Shown here: in pieces, positions 9,000 to 17,760 of the stretch
Position numbering within the stretch: position 1 is the first letter of the stretch
Layout of the letters: each line of letters begins with the position of its first letter
Source: Burkholderiales bacterium
Lineage (GTDB): Bacteria > Pseudomonadota > Gammaproteobacteria > Burkholderiales > Burkholderiaceae_C
Assembly (NCBI GenBank): GCA_947381415.1
Contig: CANCVB010000006.1
Coordinates: 45,708-109,707, forward strand
Direction: 5' to 3'
DNA: 64,000 nt
Position numbers and translations under genes: made by a program
Notes under the pieces: generated by a model
The model's input: only the letters and a program-made list of their open reading frames with translations
Database searches by the model: none
Told to the model about the DNA's origin: nothing

Positions 9000-10124
9000 A
9001 TGAGCAAGAAGCAGCGAATCGTGGTGGGCCTGAGCGGCGGCGTGGACTCGGCCGTCACCGCCCTCTTGCTCCAACAGCAAGGCCACGAGGTGGTCGGCAT
9101 CTTCATGAAGAACTGGGAAGATGACGATGACGACGAGTACTGCTCGTCCAACCAAGACTTCATTGACGCAGCGGCCGTGGCCGACGTCATCGGCATCGAG
9201 ATCGAGCATGTCAACTTCGCGGCCGACTACAAAGACCGTGTGTTTGCCGAGTTCTTGCGCGAGTACCAGGCGGGTCGCACCCCCAACCCCGATATTTTGT
9301 GCAACGCGGAAATCAAATTCAAAGCGTTTTTAGACCATGCCCTGCGCTTAGGTGCTGACAAAATTGCCACCGGTCACTATGCGCGTGTGCGCCACAACCC
9401 GAACACCGGTTTGCACGAATTGCTCAAGGGCGTGGACAGCAGCAAAGACCAAAGCTATTTTTTGCATCGCCTCACCCAAGCCCAGTTGTCGCAAACCTGG
9501 TTCCCCGTGGGCGAGATTGAAAAAACCGAGGTGCGCCGCTTGGCCGATGAGGCAGGCCTGCCCAACGCCCGCAAAAAAGACTCCACCGGTATTTGCTTCA
9601 TTGGCGAGCGGCCCTTCAGAGAATTTTTGAACCGCTACATCGCCAAAGCTCCAGGCCCCATCAAGTCGGACGCGGGGCGTGTGATTGGCCGCCACGAGGG
9701 CCTGAGTTTTTACACCTTGGGCCAGCGCCAAGGTTTGGGCATCGGCGGCATCAAAGAAAAGGGCGCGCAGCGCGGCGGCGGCGAGCACGCCCCATGGTTT
9801 GTGGCGCGCAAAGACATGGCGAACAACACCTTGTGGGTGGTGCAAGGCCACGACCACCCGTGGTTGCTGTCGCCACAGTTGCAAGCCGATGACCTGAGTT
9901 GGATCGCGGGCAGCCCCCCGCTGGCCGGCGGTTTTCAGGCCAAAACCCGCTACCGCCAGCAAGACGCGGCATGCGTGTTGTCTTGGCCAGGTGCGCACAT
10001 GCAACTGGATTTTCCCCAGGCGCAATGGGCGGTCACGCCAGGGCAGTCGGCCGTGCTGTACGACGGCGAGGTGTGTTTGGGCGGTGGCGTGATCCGTGCG
10101 GGTGCGGGCACTGTTATGAATTGA
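9000..10124 (+). CDS. mnmA: tRNA-specific 2-thiouridylase
   Basis: 374 residues. The PP-loop motif [10 protein letters not shown] at the N-terminus binds ATP, and the catalytic cysteines are in [11 protein letters not shown] and [21 protein letters not shown] follows in the central domain, and the C-terminal beta-barrel is complete. The enzyme inserts sulfur at C2 of U34 in tRNAs for Lys, Glu and Gln, using persulfide from the IscS/Tus relay. It lies 26 bp after gcdH on the same strand. The length is typical of the family. Confidence 0.97.
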   Translation: MSKKQRIVVGLSGGVDSAVTALLLQQQGHEVVGIFMKNWEDDDDDEYCSSNQDFIDAAAVADVIGIEIEHVNFAADYKDRVFAEFLREYQAGRTPNPDILCNAEIKFKAFLDHALRLGADKIATGHYARVRHNPNTGLHELLKGVDSSKDQSYFLHRLTQAQLSQTWFPVGEIEKTEVRRLADEAGLPNARKKDSTGICFIGERPFREFLNRYIAKAPGPIKSDAGRVIGRHEGLSFYTLGQRQGLGIGGIKEKGAQRGGGEHAPWFVARKDMANNTLWVVQGHDHPWLLSPQLQADDLSWIAGSPPLAGGFQAKTRYRQQDAACVLSWPGAHMQLDFPQAQWAVTPGQSAVLYDGEVCLGGGVIRAGAGTVMN

Positions 10125-10208
10125 TAAATATTCAATTTCAGATGTTGAAGCACACTTAAATAGCAGCTTAAACTGTGGCGTCATTCCTTGCTTTGAGAAA
10201 GCGCAGCC

Positions 10209-10862
10209 ATGAACCGTCGACAGTTTCACACCAGCAGTTGGCTCAGTGTCATCACCCTAGCCGCTTGGGCGCGCAACGCCCAGGCACTGAATCTGGCGGA
10301 TCTGAGCAGCGCGGACGCCTCCTCGGGTTTGAAAGCCGCTTTGGAAAAAGGCGCGATCGCCGCCGTGGGTTTGCTCGGCGTGACCGACGGCTTCATGGGC
10401 AACGACAAGGTGCGCATCGCTTTACCGGGCTATTTGAACGATGCCGCCAGTTGGATGAAAAAACTGGGGCAAGGCAAGAAAGTCGATGAACTGGTGTTGG
10501 CCATGAACCGCGCCGCGGAAAGTGCGGTGCCCATGGCCAAAGACTTGCTGGTGGATGCGGTGAAAGCCATGAGCGTGGCAGACGCGAAATCTATTTTGCA
10601 AGGCGGCAATACGGCCGCCACCCAATACTTCAGCAGCAAAACCCGCGAGCCTTTGGGCGCCCAGTTTTTACCCATCATCACCCAAGCCACGGCCAAAGTG
10701 GGCTTGGTCAAGCCGCAAGACGCGTCTTTGGAGCATTACGTGACGGGCAAGTCGTTGGATGGCTTGTATTGGATGATTGGCGAGGAAGAAAAAAACCTTC
10801 GCCAAGACCCCCTGAGCGCGGGCAGTGACTTGCTGCGCAAGGTCTTTGGTGCCTTGAAATAG
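10209..10862 (+). CDS. DUF4197 exported protein
   Basis: 217 residues. The N-terminus begins MNRRQFHTSSWLSVITL with cleavage plausible after ARNAQA, giving a periplasmic protein; the RR pair is reminiscent of a Tat signal, but the following region is not clearly Tat-like. The mature part contains LSSADASSGLKAALEKGA, GVTDGFMGNDKVRIALPGYL and GLYWMIGEEEKNLRQDP, which fit DUF4197. That family is an all-helical protein widespread in proteobacteria with no established function. It lies 84 bp after mnmA and is followed by a terminator-like hairpin. Confidence 0.85.
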   Translation: MNRRQFHTSSWLSVITLAAWARNAQALNLADLSSADASSGLKAALEKGAIAAVGLLGVTDGFMGNDKVRIALPGYLNDAASWMKKLGQGKKVDELVLAMNRAAESAVPMAKDLLVDAVKAMSVADAKSILQGGNTAATQYFSSKTREPLGAQFLPIITQATAKVGLVKPQDASLEHYVTGKSLDGLYWMIGEEEKNLRQDPLSAGSDLLRKVFGALK

Positions 10863-10867
10863 GCAAG

Positions 10868-10893
10868 AAAAAAGCCCCGCATGGCGGGGCTTT
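10868..10893 (-). terminator. Rho-independent terminator for the barstar-like gene
   Basis: AAAGCCCCGC-ATG-GCGGGGCTTT is a perfect 10-bp stem (10871-10893). Read on the minus strand it is followed by a run of T, as expected for the gene ending at 10917. On the plus strand no T tract beyond the stem follows, but the hairpin may also slow transcription coming from the DUF4197 gene. Confidence 0.8.
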
Positions 10894-10916
10894 GGGGCTG
10901 GGAGACCGTTGAGGCT

Positions 10917-11489
10917 TTAAGCCGCTGTCAGCCAGTAACCTGCATTGAAGGGGCTGCTCATGCGCAAGGCCAAGGGAGACACATCCACCAATTTGTCGGT
11001 GGGCATTTTCTCGCCGTCGCCCAAATCGATGCCAGCCGTTTGTGTGGCGTCGGCAGGGCGGTCAGCGGCCGCGGCGCGTGCCACAGAGAACGAATAGAAA
11101 CAGCGGAAAGAGATTTTCCGCTCGGACCAGTACTCTGCGGCCTCGCGGAACACGTCGAGGAGTTGTTCACGCGCTTCTTTGTCAAATTTGGCGTGGGCTG
11201 GAATGTGCTCTAACACCAAGACGAAGCCAGGCTGTACACCAGATTTGTGCAAAGCGTCGGTCATGTGGTCGAACAAGGCGTCAAAGTTCTTGCTGGCCAG
11301 GCTGGGAAAGGTGAACTGCAAAGCCGTCATGTCCAAAATATCTTGCTTGCTTTGGGCGCCGGCCAAATTGGCGTACAGAAAGTGATAACCCAGTTGAGCA
11401 GCCGAAGATTGCAGGTCAGCCACGCCAAAGGCGCGGATAGACTGAACAATATTGGTTTTTACCGTACGAAGAGGCAGGTCTGTTGCCAC
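10917..11489 (-). CDS. Barstar-family protein
   Basis: 190 residues from GTG 11489, supported by AAGGGA 5 nt upstream. The N-terminal half resembles barstar, the barnase inhibitor. It has a strand-helix pattern with KQDILDMTALQFTFPSLASK and then NFDALFDHMTDALHK, which corresponds to the conserved region where barstars carry the acidic RNase-binding helix. Barstar itself is about 90 residues; here a further roughly 80 residues of unknown fold follow, ending in NAGYWLTAA. No secreted RNase partner is encoded nearby. It may be a regulator of a cellular RNase or simply share the fold. The similarity judgement is by eye. Confidence 0.65.
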   Translation of the reverse strand: MATDLPLRTVKTNIVQSIRAFGVADLQSSAAQLGYHFLYANLAGAQSKQDILDMTALQFTFPSLASKNFDALFDHMTDALHKSGVQPGFVLVLEHIPAHAKFDKEAREQLLDVFREAAEYWSERKISFRCFYSFSVARAAAADRPADATQTAGIDLGDGEKMPTDKLVDVSPLALRMSSPFNAGYWLTAA

Positions 11490-11511
11490 AGCAATCCCTT
11501 AAGTTGAGTGT

Positions 11512-11531
11512 GGGGAAGCGGAGGCTTCCCC
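11512..11531 (-). other. Stem-loop between malic enzyme gene and barstar-like gene
   Basis: GGGGAAGC-GGAG-GCTTCCCC forms a perfect 8-bp stem 23 nt upstream of the barstar-like GTG start. No T run follows on the minus strand, so it is not a standard terminator. It could be a processing or leader structure. The remainder of the gap (11532-11664) shows no ORF. Confidence 0.35.
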
Positions 11532-11664
11532 CGAGTTAACCCGAGTGTTGAAGCCGTGAATTATCCGGCAACACGCACAAATTTGCAAGGATTGACAGAC
11601 TTGGCTATGGCCTCAAGAGGGTTAAACCCCTCAGTCAAGTTGGCGACCACTATCTCAATAAAGC

Positions 11665-13986
11665 TTATTTTATAGAGTTGATGTCGGCGACGGTGATCGC
11701 AGTCATATTGACAATCCGGCGAACCGTGGTGCTGGCGGTGAGAATTTGCACGGGTTTGGCCGCCCCTAACAGCACCGGGCCGATGGCAATATTGCCGCCA
11801 GCCGCCGTTTTGAGCAGGTTGTAGGCGATATTGGCCGCGTCCAAATTGGGCAAAACGAGCAAATTGGCATCGCTGTGCAAAGTGGTGTTGGGCATGAGGC
11901 TGCGACGCGCGGGGGTGTCGATGGCGACATCGCCATGCATTTCGCCGTCAATTTCAAGCCAGGGGGCCTGCGCTTGCACCAGCGCCAAGGTGTGGCGCAT
12001 TTTGACGGCGGTGGCGTGGTTGCTGCTGCCAAAGTTGGAGTGCGACAGCAACGCGGCTTTGGGCACCACACCAAAGCGCTTCATTTCTTCAGCTGCCATG
12101 AGGGTGATTTCGGCCAGTTGCTCGGCAGTCGGGTCGTAGTTGATGTGGGTGTCGACCAAAAACACCTGGCGATCAGGCAACAGCAAGGCGTTCATACAGG
12201 CATAGGTGCTGATGCCTTTGCGCAAACCGATGACTTGATCGATGTAGTGCAAATGCGCGTCCGGCGTGGTCCAGGTGCCGCAAATCAAACCATCGACCTC
12301 GCCCTTGTGCAGCATCATCGCGCCGATCAAGGTTAAACGCCTGCGCATATCGATTTTGGCCAACTGCTCCGTCACACCTTTGCGCGCGGTGAGCTGGTGG
12401 TAGGTCTGCCAAAAATCTTTGTAACGGCGATCGTCTTCCACATTGACCACCTCATAGTCAACGCCTTCGGTCAAGCGCAAGCCAAACCGCTCGATGCGTT
12501 GCGCGATGATGGCGGGGCGACCAATCAAGGTGGGTTTCGCCAAGCCTTCATCCCACACGATTTGTGCGGCACGCAGCACCCGTTCGTCCTCGCCCTCGGC
12601 AAAACAAATGCGCTTTTTCAAGCCCCGCTTGGCAGCGGCAAAAATGGGTTTCATGGCGGAGCCAGACGCATACACCAGCGATTGCAATTTCTCGCGGTAG
12701 GCGTCCATGTCGGTGATGGGGCGTTGTGCCACGCCGCTGGCAATCGCGGCTTGCACCACGGCTGGCGCGATCTTCATCATCAAGCGCGGGTCAAAGGGTT
12801 TGGGAATCAGGTACTCGGGGCCAAACGCCAAGGTCTCTCCTGCATAAGCGGCGGCGACCACCTCGCTTTGCTCGGCTTGCGCGAGTTCGGCGATGGCGTG
12901 CACCGCCGCGATTTCCATCTCTGAGGTGATGGTGGATGCGCCCGCGTCCAAAGCACCTCGGAAAATGTAGGGGAAGCACAAAACATTGTTGACTTGGTTG
13001 GGGTAGTCGGTGCGGCCCGTGGCCATGATCGCGTCGCTGCGTACTTTCAGCACTTCCTCGGGCAAGATTTCAGGCGTGGGGTTGGCCAAGGCCATGATGA
13101 GCGGCTTGGCGGCCATCTTGGCCACCATCTCGGGTTTCAAGACGCCGCCTGCGGACAGACCCAAGAACACATCGGCGTCACCGATCACGTCGTCCAACGT
13201 GCGCTTGTCGGTGGCTTGAACGAATTGAATCTTGTCCTCGTCCATCAACTCGGTGCGACCTTCGTAAACCACACCCGCCAAGTCGGTGACCCAGATGTTC
13301 TTGCGCGGCATGCCCAGCTTGACCAACATGCCCAAGCAGGCCAGAGCCGCTGCGCCCGCGCCAGAGGCGACCAATTTCACTTGGGCAATGTCTTTGCCCA
13401 CCACTTTCAAGCCGTTCAAGATGGCCGCACCCACCACGATGGCGGTGCCGTGTTGGTCGTCGTGAAACACCGGAATCTTCATGCGCTCGCGCAGTTTGCG
13501 CTCCACATAAAAACAATCGGGCGCTTTGATGTCTTCCAAATTGATGCCACCAAAGGTGGGCTCTAAAGCGGCAATGATGTCGACCAGTTTGTCCGGGTCT
13601 TTCTCATTCACCTCGATGTCAAACACATCGATGCCCGCGAACTTTTTGAACAACACGCCCTTGCCTTCCATCACCGGTTTGGCGGCCAAGGGGCCGATGT
13701 CACCCAAGCCCAGCACGGCCGTGCCGTTGGTGATGACGGCGACCAGGTTGCCACGGCTGGTGTACTTGTAGGCGTTGTTCGGGTCTTTGACGATTTCTTC
13801 GCAAGGTGCGGCCACGCCAGGGGAGTAGGCCAGCGACAAATCGTGCTGGTTGAGTAACTGCTTGGTGGCTTGAATCGCCACTTTGCCGGGGGTGGGGAAC
13901 TCGTGGTATTCCAATGCAGCGCGGCGCAATTGGGCGCGGGCTTGCGCACTGGTGTGGTCGGTCGGGGGAAGGTTGGGGCTGGCCAT
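11665..13986 (-). CDS. maeB: NADP-dependent malic enzyme with phosphotransacetylase-like domain
   Basis: 773 residues from ATG 13986, chosen because GGAG lies 6 nt upstream; an ATG at 13998 is less well placed. The N-terminal half is malic enzyme: [31 protein letters not shown], the metal site [10 protein letters not shown] and the nucleotide-binding [13 protein letters not shown]. The C-terminal half, from about residue 430, resembles phosphate acetyltransferase ([26 protein letters not shown]). In MaeB this domain is regulatory, binding acetyl-CoA. The enzyme decarboxylates malate to pyruvate with NADPH formation. The length matches E. coli MaeB (759). It stands as a single gene with its own gap on each side. 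Confidence 0.95.
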   Translation of the reverse strand: MASPNLPPTDHTSAQARAQLRRAALEYHEFPTPGKVAIQATKQLLNQHDLSLAYSPGVAAPCEEIVKDPNNAYKYTSRGNLVAVITNGTAVLGLGDIGPLAAKPVMEGKGVLFKKFAGIDVFDIEVNEKDPDKLVDIIAALEPTFGGINLEDIKAPDCFYVERKLRERMKIPVFHDDQHGTAIVVGAAILNGLKVVGKDIAQVKLVASGAGAAALACLGMLVKLGMPRKNIWVTDLAGVVYEGRTELMDEDKIQFVQATDKRTLDDVIGDADVFLGLSAGGVLKPEMVAKMAAKPLIMALANPTPEILPEEVLKVRSDAIMATGRTDYPNQVNNVLCFPYIFRGALDAGASTITSEMEIAAVHAIAELAQAEQSEVVAAAYAGETLAFGPEYLIPKPFDPRLMMKIAPAVVQAAIASGVAQRPITDMDAYREKLQSLVYASGSAMKPIFAAAKRGLKKRICFAEGEDERVLRAAQIVWDEGLAKPTLIGRPAIIAQRIERFGLRLTEGVDYEVVNVEDDRRYKDFWQTYHQLTARKGVTEQLAKIDMRRRLTLIGAMMLHKGEVDGLICGTWTTPDAHLHYIDQVIGLRKGISTYACMNALLLPDRQVFLVDTHINYDPTAEQLAEITLMAAEEMKRFGVVPKAALLSHSNFGSSNHATAVKMRHTLALVQAQAPWLEIDGEMHGDVAIDTPARRSLMPNTTLHSDANLLVLPNLDAANIAYNLLKTAAGGNIAIGPVLLGAAKPVQILTASTTVRRIVNMTAITVADINSIK

Positions 13987-14055
13987 GTGGAACTCCAAAG
14001 GCCGCCAGAGGCAGGGTGTCTGGCAAGCCGTGCCGATTCTAGGCGGGTATGGTTG

Positions 14056-14679
14056 TCAGAATTTGTAGGTGTATTCAGCGATCAAGGCATCGCTGTCGCG
14101 CTTGCGGGTTTGCACATTCCATGCGCGAACAAAACGAAACTCTATTTCATGGTGCGCATCAAAATCGTAGCTGGGACCCAGACGAAACTTGTTCATGTCG
14201 TGGCCAGACGTGCCATCCAAGGTGCGTTGAAAACGCAATCCCGCCATGAAGCCGAAAGCGCCGCGTTCGAAATGGATGCCGGTATCCACGTAGGTGTAAT
14301 TGAAGTTCTCAACGGTGGTGAGTTCTCGCCCCACCAGACCACGCACAAACAGCGCCCAAGTGTCATCCAGCTCAAAATTCTTGCGCACACGCAAAGCCAA
14401 TTTTTTAACATGCACTTTTTCATTGACACCGTCTTGGATGTTGTTCTCGCGCTCACCTTCAAGCAGCACATCCACTTTGTGGATAAACCCCTCTTCAAAA
14501 CGCAATCCAGGCACCAAGGTGAGCGAATTGGCATGGCCCGCACCAAAGGCCATTTTTTGATGCTCAAACTCCAAACCCAGCGAAGGCTTGCCGCCCCACA
14601 GTTCGGTATCAGCCCAAGCATGGCCAGAAAGCAAAACCACCAGTGTGGTGATGCACAGAACGCGTAAAGAATTGGTCAT
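14056..14679 (-). CDS. Putative outer-membrane beta-barrel protein
   Basis: 207 residues from ATG 14679 (AGGG 8 nt upstream); a GTG at 14688 overlapping the pepP stop is an alternative. A clear signal peptide (VLCITTLVVLLSGHAWA, cleaved before DTELWG) leads into alternating hydrophobic/polar strands (KLALRVRKNFEL, WALFVRGLVGREL, GFMAGLRFQRTL, HEIEFRFVRAW) and a C-terminal AEYTYKF ending in phenylalanine, which is the outer-membrane insertion signature. About 8-10 strands fit a small barrel. I do not recognise a specific porin or transporter family. It directly follows pepP and is probably cotranscribed with it. Confidence 0.65.
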   Translation of the reverse strand: MTNSLRVLCITTLVVLLSGHAWADTELWGGKPSLGLEFEHQKMAFGAGHANSLTLVPGLRFEEGFIHKVDVLLEGERENNIQDGVNEKVHVKKLALRVRKNFELDDTWALFVRGLVGRELTTVENFNYTYVDTGIHFERGAFGFMAGLRFQRTLDGTSGHDMNKFRLGPSYDFDAHHEIEFRFVRAWNVQTRKRDSDALIAEYTYKF

Positions 14680-14684
14680 CCGAG

Positions 14685-16076
14685 TCACCCTGCCATCAAG
14701 GCTTCAATCTCAGTCACTTCTACCGGTACATCGCGGGTGATGAGCTCGCACCCTGTCGCCGTGACGATGGCGTCATCCTCGATGCGAATGCCGATGTGCC
14801 AAAACGCCTCGGGCACATCGTCCGAAGGGCGCACATACAGGCCAGGCTCGAGTGTGAGCACCATGCCGGGGTGCAAGACGCGGCTGGGGCGGGCTTGCAC
14901 CATGACGCCTGTGAGCGGGTCGGCCTTGGGCGCAGAGGTGTTGGCCTCGCCAGGCTCCACATAGCTGCCGCAGTCGTGCACGTCCATGCCCAGCCAGTGG
15001 CTGGTGCGGTGCATGTAAAAAGGCGCATAGGCTTTCTTTTCCAGCACGTCTTCCAAGGAGCCGTGCTTGGCGGTTTGCAGCAGGCCCAGGTCCAACAAAC
15101 CTTGCGACAAGACGCGCAAAGCGGCCTCGTGCGGGTCGTTGAAACGCGCACCCGCTTGGGTGGCAGCCACCGACGCATGTTGCGCGGCCAGCACCACTTG
15201 GTACAGGTCTTTTTGCGGGCCGCTGAACACACCGTTGGCAGGGAAGGTGCGGGTGATGTCAGACGCGTAGCCATCGAGTTCACACCCGGCATCAATCAAC
15301 ACCAACTCGCCATCGCGAATCGGTGCAGCGTCTGCGCGGTAATGCAGCACACAGGCGTTGGCGCCTGCGGCCACGATGGAGGTGTAGGCGGGGAACTGAG
15401 AACCCTGTTGTCGAAACGCGTGCAACAACTCGGCGTCCAAATGGTATTCGCGCACATCCTGACCCGCACGCAACATGCGGGCGCTGGTTTGCATGGCGCG
15501 CACATGGGCATGGGCGCTGATGCGCGCTGCACGGCGCATGGTGTCTTGTTCATGCGCATCTTTCACCAAGCGCATTTCATCGAGCAAATGGCACAGGTCT
15601 TGTTGCGCGGATGGGCAGGACACGCCCATGCGCACCCTGGCACGCACCTTGGACAACCAGCTGTCAATTTGTGTGGTCAAGCCCTCGTGCGTGGCAAAGG
15701 GGAACCAGACCGTGCTTTGGTTTTCCAGCAACTTGGGCAGTTCGCTGTCGAGCTCAGTCACCGACACGGCCTTCGTCACACCCAAGGCAGCAGGCGCGGC
15801 TTGCGGTCCCAAACGGATGCCATCCCAAATCTCGCGCTCCAAATCCTTGGGTTGGCAAAACAAGGTGGTGTGGCCATTGGCCGCGATGACCAACCAGGCG
15901 TTGGGCTCGGTAAAGCCCGTTAAGTAATAGAAGTAGCTGTCGTGTCGGTAAGGGAAATCGCTGTCGCGGTTGCGCGCGCGCTCAGGGGCGGTGGGGATGA
16001 TGGCGACGCCGCCAGCGCCCTTTTCACGGATGAGGGCAGCCAATGCGGCGCGGCGTTGCGTATAAATGGAAGTCAT
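14685..16076 (-). CDS. pepP: Xaa-Pro aminopeptidase
   Basis: 463 residues. The N-terminal creatinase-like domain (ERARNRDSDFPYRHDSYFYYLTGF) is followed by the pita-bread metallopeptidase domain. Metal ligands are visible in VLIDAGCELDGYASDITRTF (two Asp), HWLGMDVHDCG (His), LTLEPGLYV (Glu) and GIRIEDDAIV (Glu). The enzyme removes N-terminal residues preceding proline using two Mn2+ ions. The length agrees with E. coli PepP (441) plus a short insertion (EANTSAPKADPL). It is cytoplasmic. The next gene starts almost at its stop. Confidence 0.95.
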   Translation of the reverse strand: MTSIYTQRRAALAALIREKGAGGVAIIPTAPERARNRDSDFPYRHDSYFYYLTGFTEPNAWLVIAANGHTTLFCQPKDLEREIWDGIRLGPQAAPAALGVTKAVSVTELDSELPKLLENQSTVWFPFATHEGLTTQIDSWLSKVRARVRMGVSCPSAQQDLCHLLDEMRLVKDAHEQDTMRRAARISAHAHVRAMQTSARMLRAGQDVREYHLDAELLHAFRQQGSQFPAYTSIVAAGANACVLHYRADAAPIRDGELVLIDAGCELDGYASDITRTFPANGVFSGPQKDLYQVVLAAQHASVAATQAGARFNDPHEAALRVLSQGLLDLGLLQTAKHGSLEDVLEKKAYAPFYMHRTSHWLGMDVHDCGSYVEPGEANTSAPKADPLTGVMVQARPSRVLHPGMVLTLEPGLYVRPSDDVPEAFWHIGIRIEDDAIVTATGCELITRDVPVEVTEIEALMAG

Positions 16077-16181
16077 GGCGGGATTGTAGGAGGGGTGTCA
16101 AAGTCGGCTTGACTGGAGCTTGAATGTAAAACGAGTGTGTGGTTGTTTGCGCAATAAAGCCACGCGCAGGTTGCTAAGTCA

Positions 16182-16210
16182 TTGCCACAAGTCTTTTAAA
16201 AGACTATATT
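16182..16210 (+). promoter_or_regulatory. Promoter and palindromic operator of the toxin-antitoxin operon
   Basis: TTGCCA (16182-16187) and TATATT (16205-16210) are separated by exactly 17 bp. The perfect 14-bp palindrome GTCTTTTAAAAGAC (16191-16204) fills most of the spacer. This is the expected layout for autorepression by an antitoxin or toxin-antitoxin complex. Transcription would begin about 7 nt after the -10 box, at or next to the antitoxin ATG (16217), so the mRNA may be leaderless; no Shine-Dalgarno is present. Confidence 0.7.
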
Positions 16211-16216
16211 CAGTCC

Positions 16217-16492
16217 ATGCATTACTCCACCCAAATCAAACCCATCAGCTACCTGAAAACCCATGCGGCACAGGTGTTGGCACAAATCACGGCTGACCGC
16301 GAACCCTTGGTCATCACACAAAACGGCGAAGCCCGGGCGGTGCTGCAAGACGTGGCCTCCTATGAGGAAACCCAAGACACCTTGGCCTTGTTGAAGCTGT
16401 TGGCCTTGGGCAATCAAGAAGTGGCTGATGGCAACACCAAACCGCTGACCGATGTGGTGAAACGTTTGCGGGCCAAACACCCCAATACGTGA
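16217..16492 (+). CDS. Phd/YefM-family antitoxin
   Basis: 91 residues. The N-terminus STQIKPISYLKTHAAQVLAQI and then PLVITQNGEARAVLQDVASYEE match the Phd/YefM DNA-binding fold, which dimerises on operator DNA. The C-terminal part (TDVVKRLRAKHPNT) is the likely toxin-binding tail. It neutralises the toxin encoded by the next, overlapping gene and probably represses the operon through the palindrome in the promoter. The length is typical. No ribosome-binding site precedes the ATG. Confidence 0.9.
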   Translation: MHYSTQIKPISYLKTHAAQVLAQITADREPLVITQNGEARAVLQDVASYEETQDTLALLKLLALGNQEVADGNTKPLTDVVKRLRAKHPNT

Positions 16493-16857
16493 GAAATGAA
16501 GCGGGCATGGCTGATCCGTCAAACGCTTATGAAGTGCTGCTCACCCAGGGGGCAGAGCAAGATTTGGAAGCCTTGTTTGACCACATTGCAGAAAACGACA
16601 GCGTGGCCAATGCCCACCGTTTGTTGGACCACTTGATAGAGGTCGCGCAAAGCTTGTCCAAACTGCCGGAACGAGGCAGCCGCCCCAAAGAGTTGCTGGC
16701 TGTTGGCATCAAAGATTACCGCCAAGTGTTTTTCAAGCCCTACCGCTTGATTTACCGTTTGCACGGCCAGCAAGTGGTGGTGTATCTCATAGCGGACGGG
16801 CGGCGCGACATGCCTGCCTTGTTGAGCCGCAGGTTATTGGGGCACAGCGTCCGATAA
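16489..16857 (+). CDS. RelE/ParE-family toxin
   Basis: 122 residues if GTG 16489 is used (GTGA overlap with the antitoxin stop); ATG 16507 gives 116 residues and a more typical N-terminus. YEVLLTQGAEQDLEALFDHIAEND is the RelE/ParE opening helix pair. The core strands DYRQVFFKPYRLIYRLHGQQVVVYLIADGRRDM follow, with the usual basic/aromatic residues of this fold. The molecular target (ribosome-bound mRNA as for RelE, gyrase as for ParE) cannot be decided. The two-gene unit sits between pepP and the MurU-like gene, a likely insertion point. Confidence 0.88.
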   Translation: MRNEAGMADPSNAYEVLLTQGAEQDLEALFDHIAENDSVANAHRLLDHLIEVAQSLSKLPERGSRPKELLAVGIKDYRQVFFKPYRLIYRLHGQQVVVYLIADGRRDMPALLSRRLLGHSVR

Positions 16858-16908
16858 AGAGGGCCTAGTCGCTTGTTTGTTGCAAAGAGGGTCTGATGAC
16901 CCGCGCCC

Positions 16909-17667
16909 TCAAGCGTTCAACTGCGCCAATCGCTCAGGCGTGCCCACATCGACCCACAGGCCTTCATACAGAGATGCACTGACCAAGCCCTGATCCATGG
17001 CGGCCCTGAGCATGGCGGCCAAGGGGGCTTTCACGCCTTCGGGGTTGCCGGCAGGAATGGGGCACCAAGCAGCCTCAAAGAAAGCACGTTTGTAAAGCGC
17101 GATGGTGCTGAAAGTGAAAAGCGCTTGACCCTGGGCCTTGGGCAAATTCAAGGCCAAACCCTCAGCCGACAAACCAAAGTCGCCGCCGGGGTTGTGCGCA
17201 GGGTTGGGGACCAGCCAGAGATGCGCCAGTTGTGAGCTGGCTTTGAAGCGGTCATGAGCGTCTGCGGCAAACACAAAGTCGGGCGCAAACACATCGCCTG
17301 CCGCCACCCAAAACACCTCAGCCAACTGCGGCAAGGCGCGCACAATGCCGCCCGCGGTTTCCAGCGCCCCGCCAAAATCCCGGCCTTCGTGGGAGTAAGA
17401 CAAGTTCACCACCCTGTGGTCGGGCGCCACAAACTGTGCGCCGAAATAAGTTGAAATCTGCTCACCCAACCACGCGGTATTGATCACCGCATCACGCACC
17501 CCCCCCGCTGCCAAGGCCTGCAAGGGGTAGCACAGCAAAGGCTTGCCCTGCACTTGCAGCAAGGGTTTGGGCGTGGAGTCGGTGAGCGGGCGCATGCGCT
17601 CGCCCCGCCCGGCGGCCAGCAGCATGGCTTGGGCGGCTAAGGTCAAAGTCGGGGGCATGTCGGGCAT
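16909..17667 (-). CDS. murU: Nucleotidyltransferase, MurU-like (N-acetylmuramate-1-P uridylyltransferase)
   Basis: 252 residues from ATG 17667 (ATG 17658 is also possible). AMLLAAGRGERMRPLTDSTPKPLLQVQGKPLL is split here into the sugar-nucleotide transferase signature LAAGRGERMRPLT and the KPLL metal/substrate segment. VAAGDVF and GLWVDVGTPERL follow, matching MurU and related mannose-1-phosphate guanylyltransferases. MurU makes UDP-MurNAc in cell-wall recycling, working after the kinase AmgK. No amgK is adjacent here; upstream is tkt (divergent) and downstream the toxin gene. The assignment to MurU rather than another sugar-1-phosphate nucleotidyltransferase is by resemblance. Confidence 0.7.
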   Translation of the reverse strand: MPDMPPTLTLAAQAMLLAAGRGERMRPLTDSTPKPLLQVQGKPLLCYPLQALAAGGVRDAVINTAWLGEQISTYFGAQFVAPDHRVVNLSYSHEGRDFGGALETAGGIVRALPQLAEVFWVAAGDVFAPDFVFAADAHDRFKASSQLAHLWLVPNPAHNPGGDFGLSAEGLALNLPKAQGQALFTFSTIALYKRAFFEAAWCPIPAGNPEGVKAPLAAMLRAAMDQGLVSASLYEGLWVDVGTPERLAQLNA

Positions 17668-17760
17668 GTGGCGCAGTGTAGCCAGCCGCTTAGTCTTGGA
17701 CAAAAAAGATTTGGTTAAAATCGCCGACCCTCTACCCCCCACTACATACACGGAGCTTCC

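Noticed and set aside
14796..15923. A 375-codon frame antisense to pepP
   Set aside because: Shadow of the pepP codons; no motif and no ribosome-binding site.
16858..16908. Terminator between the toxin gene and murU
   Set aside because: Only a 4-bp GGGT/ACCC stem is present and no T run follows.
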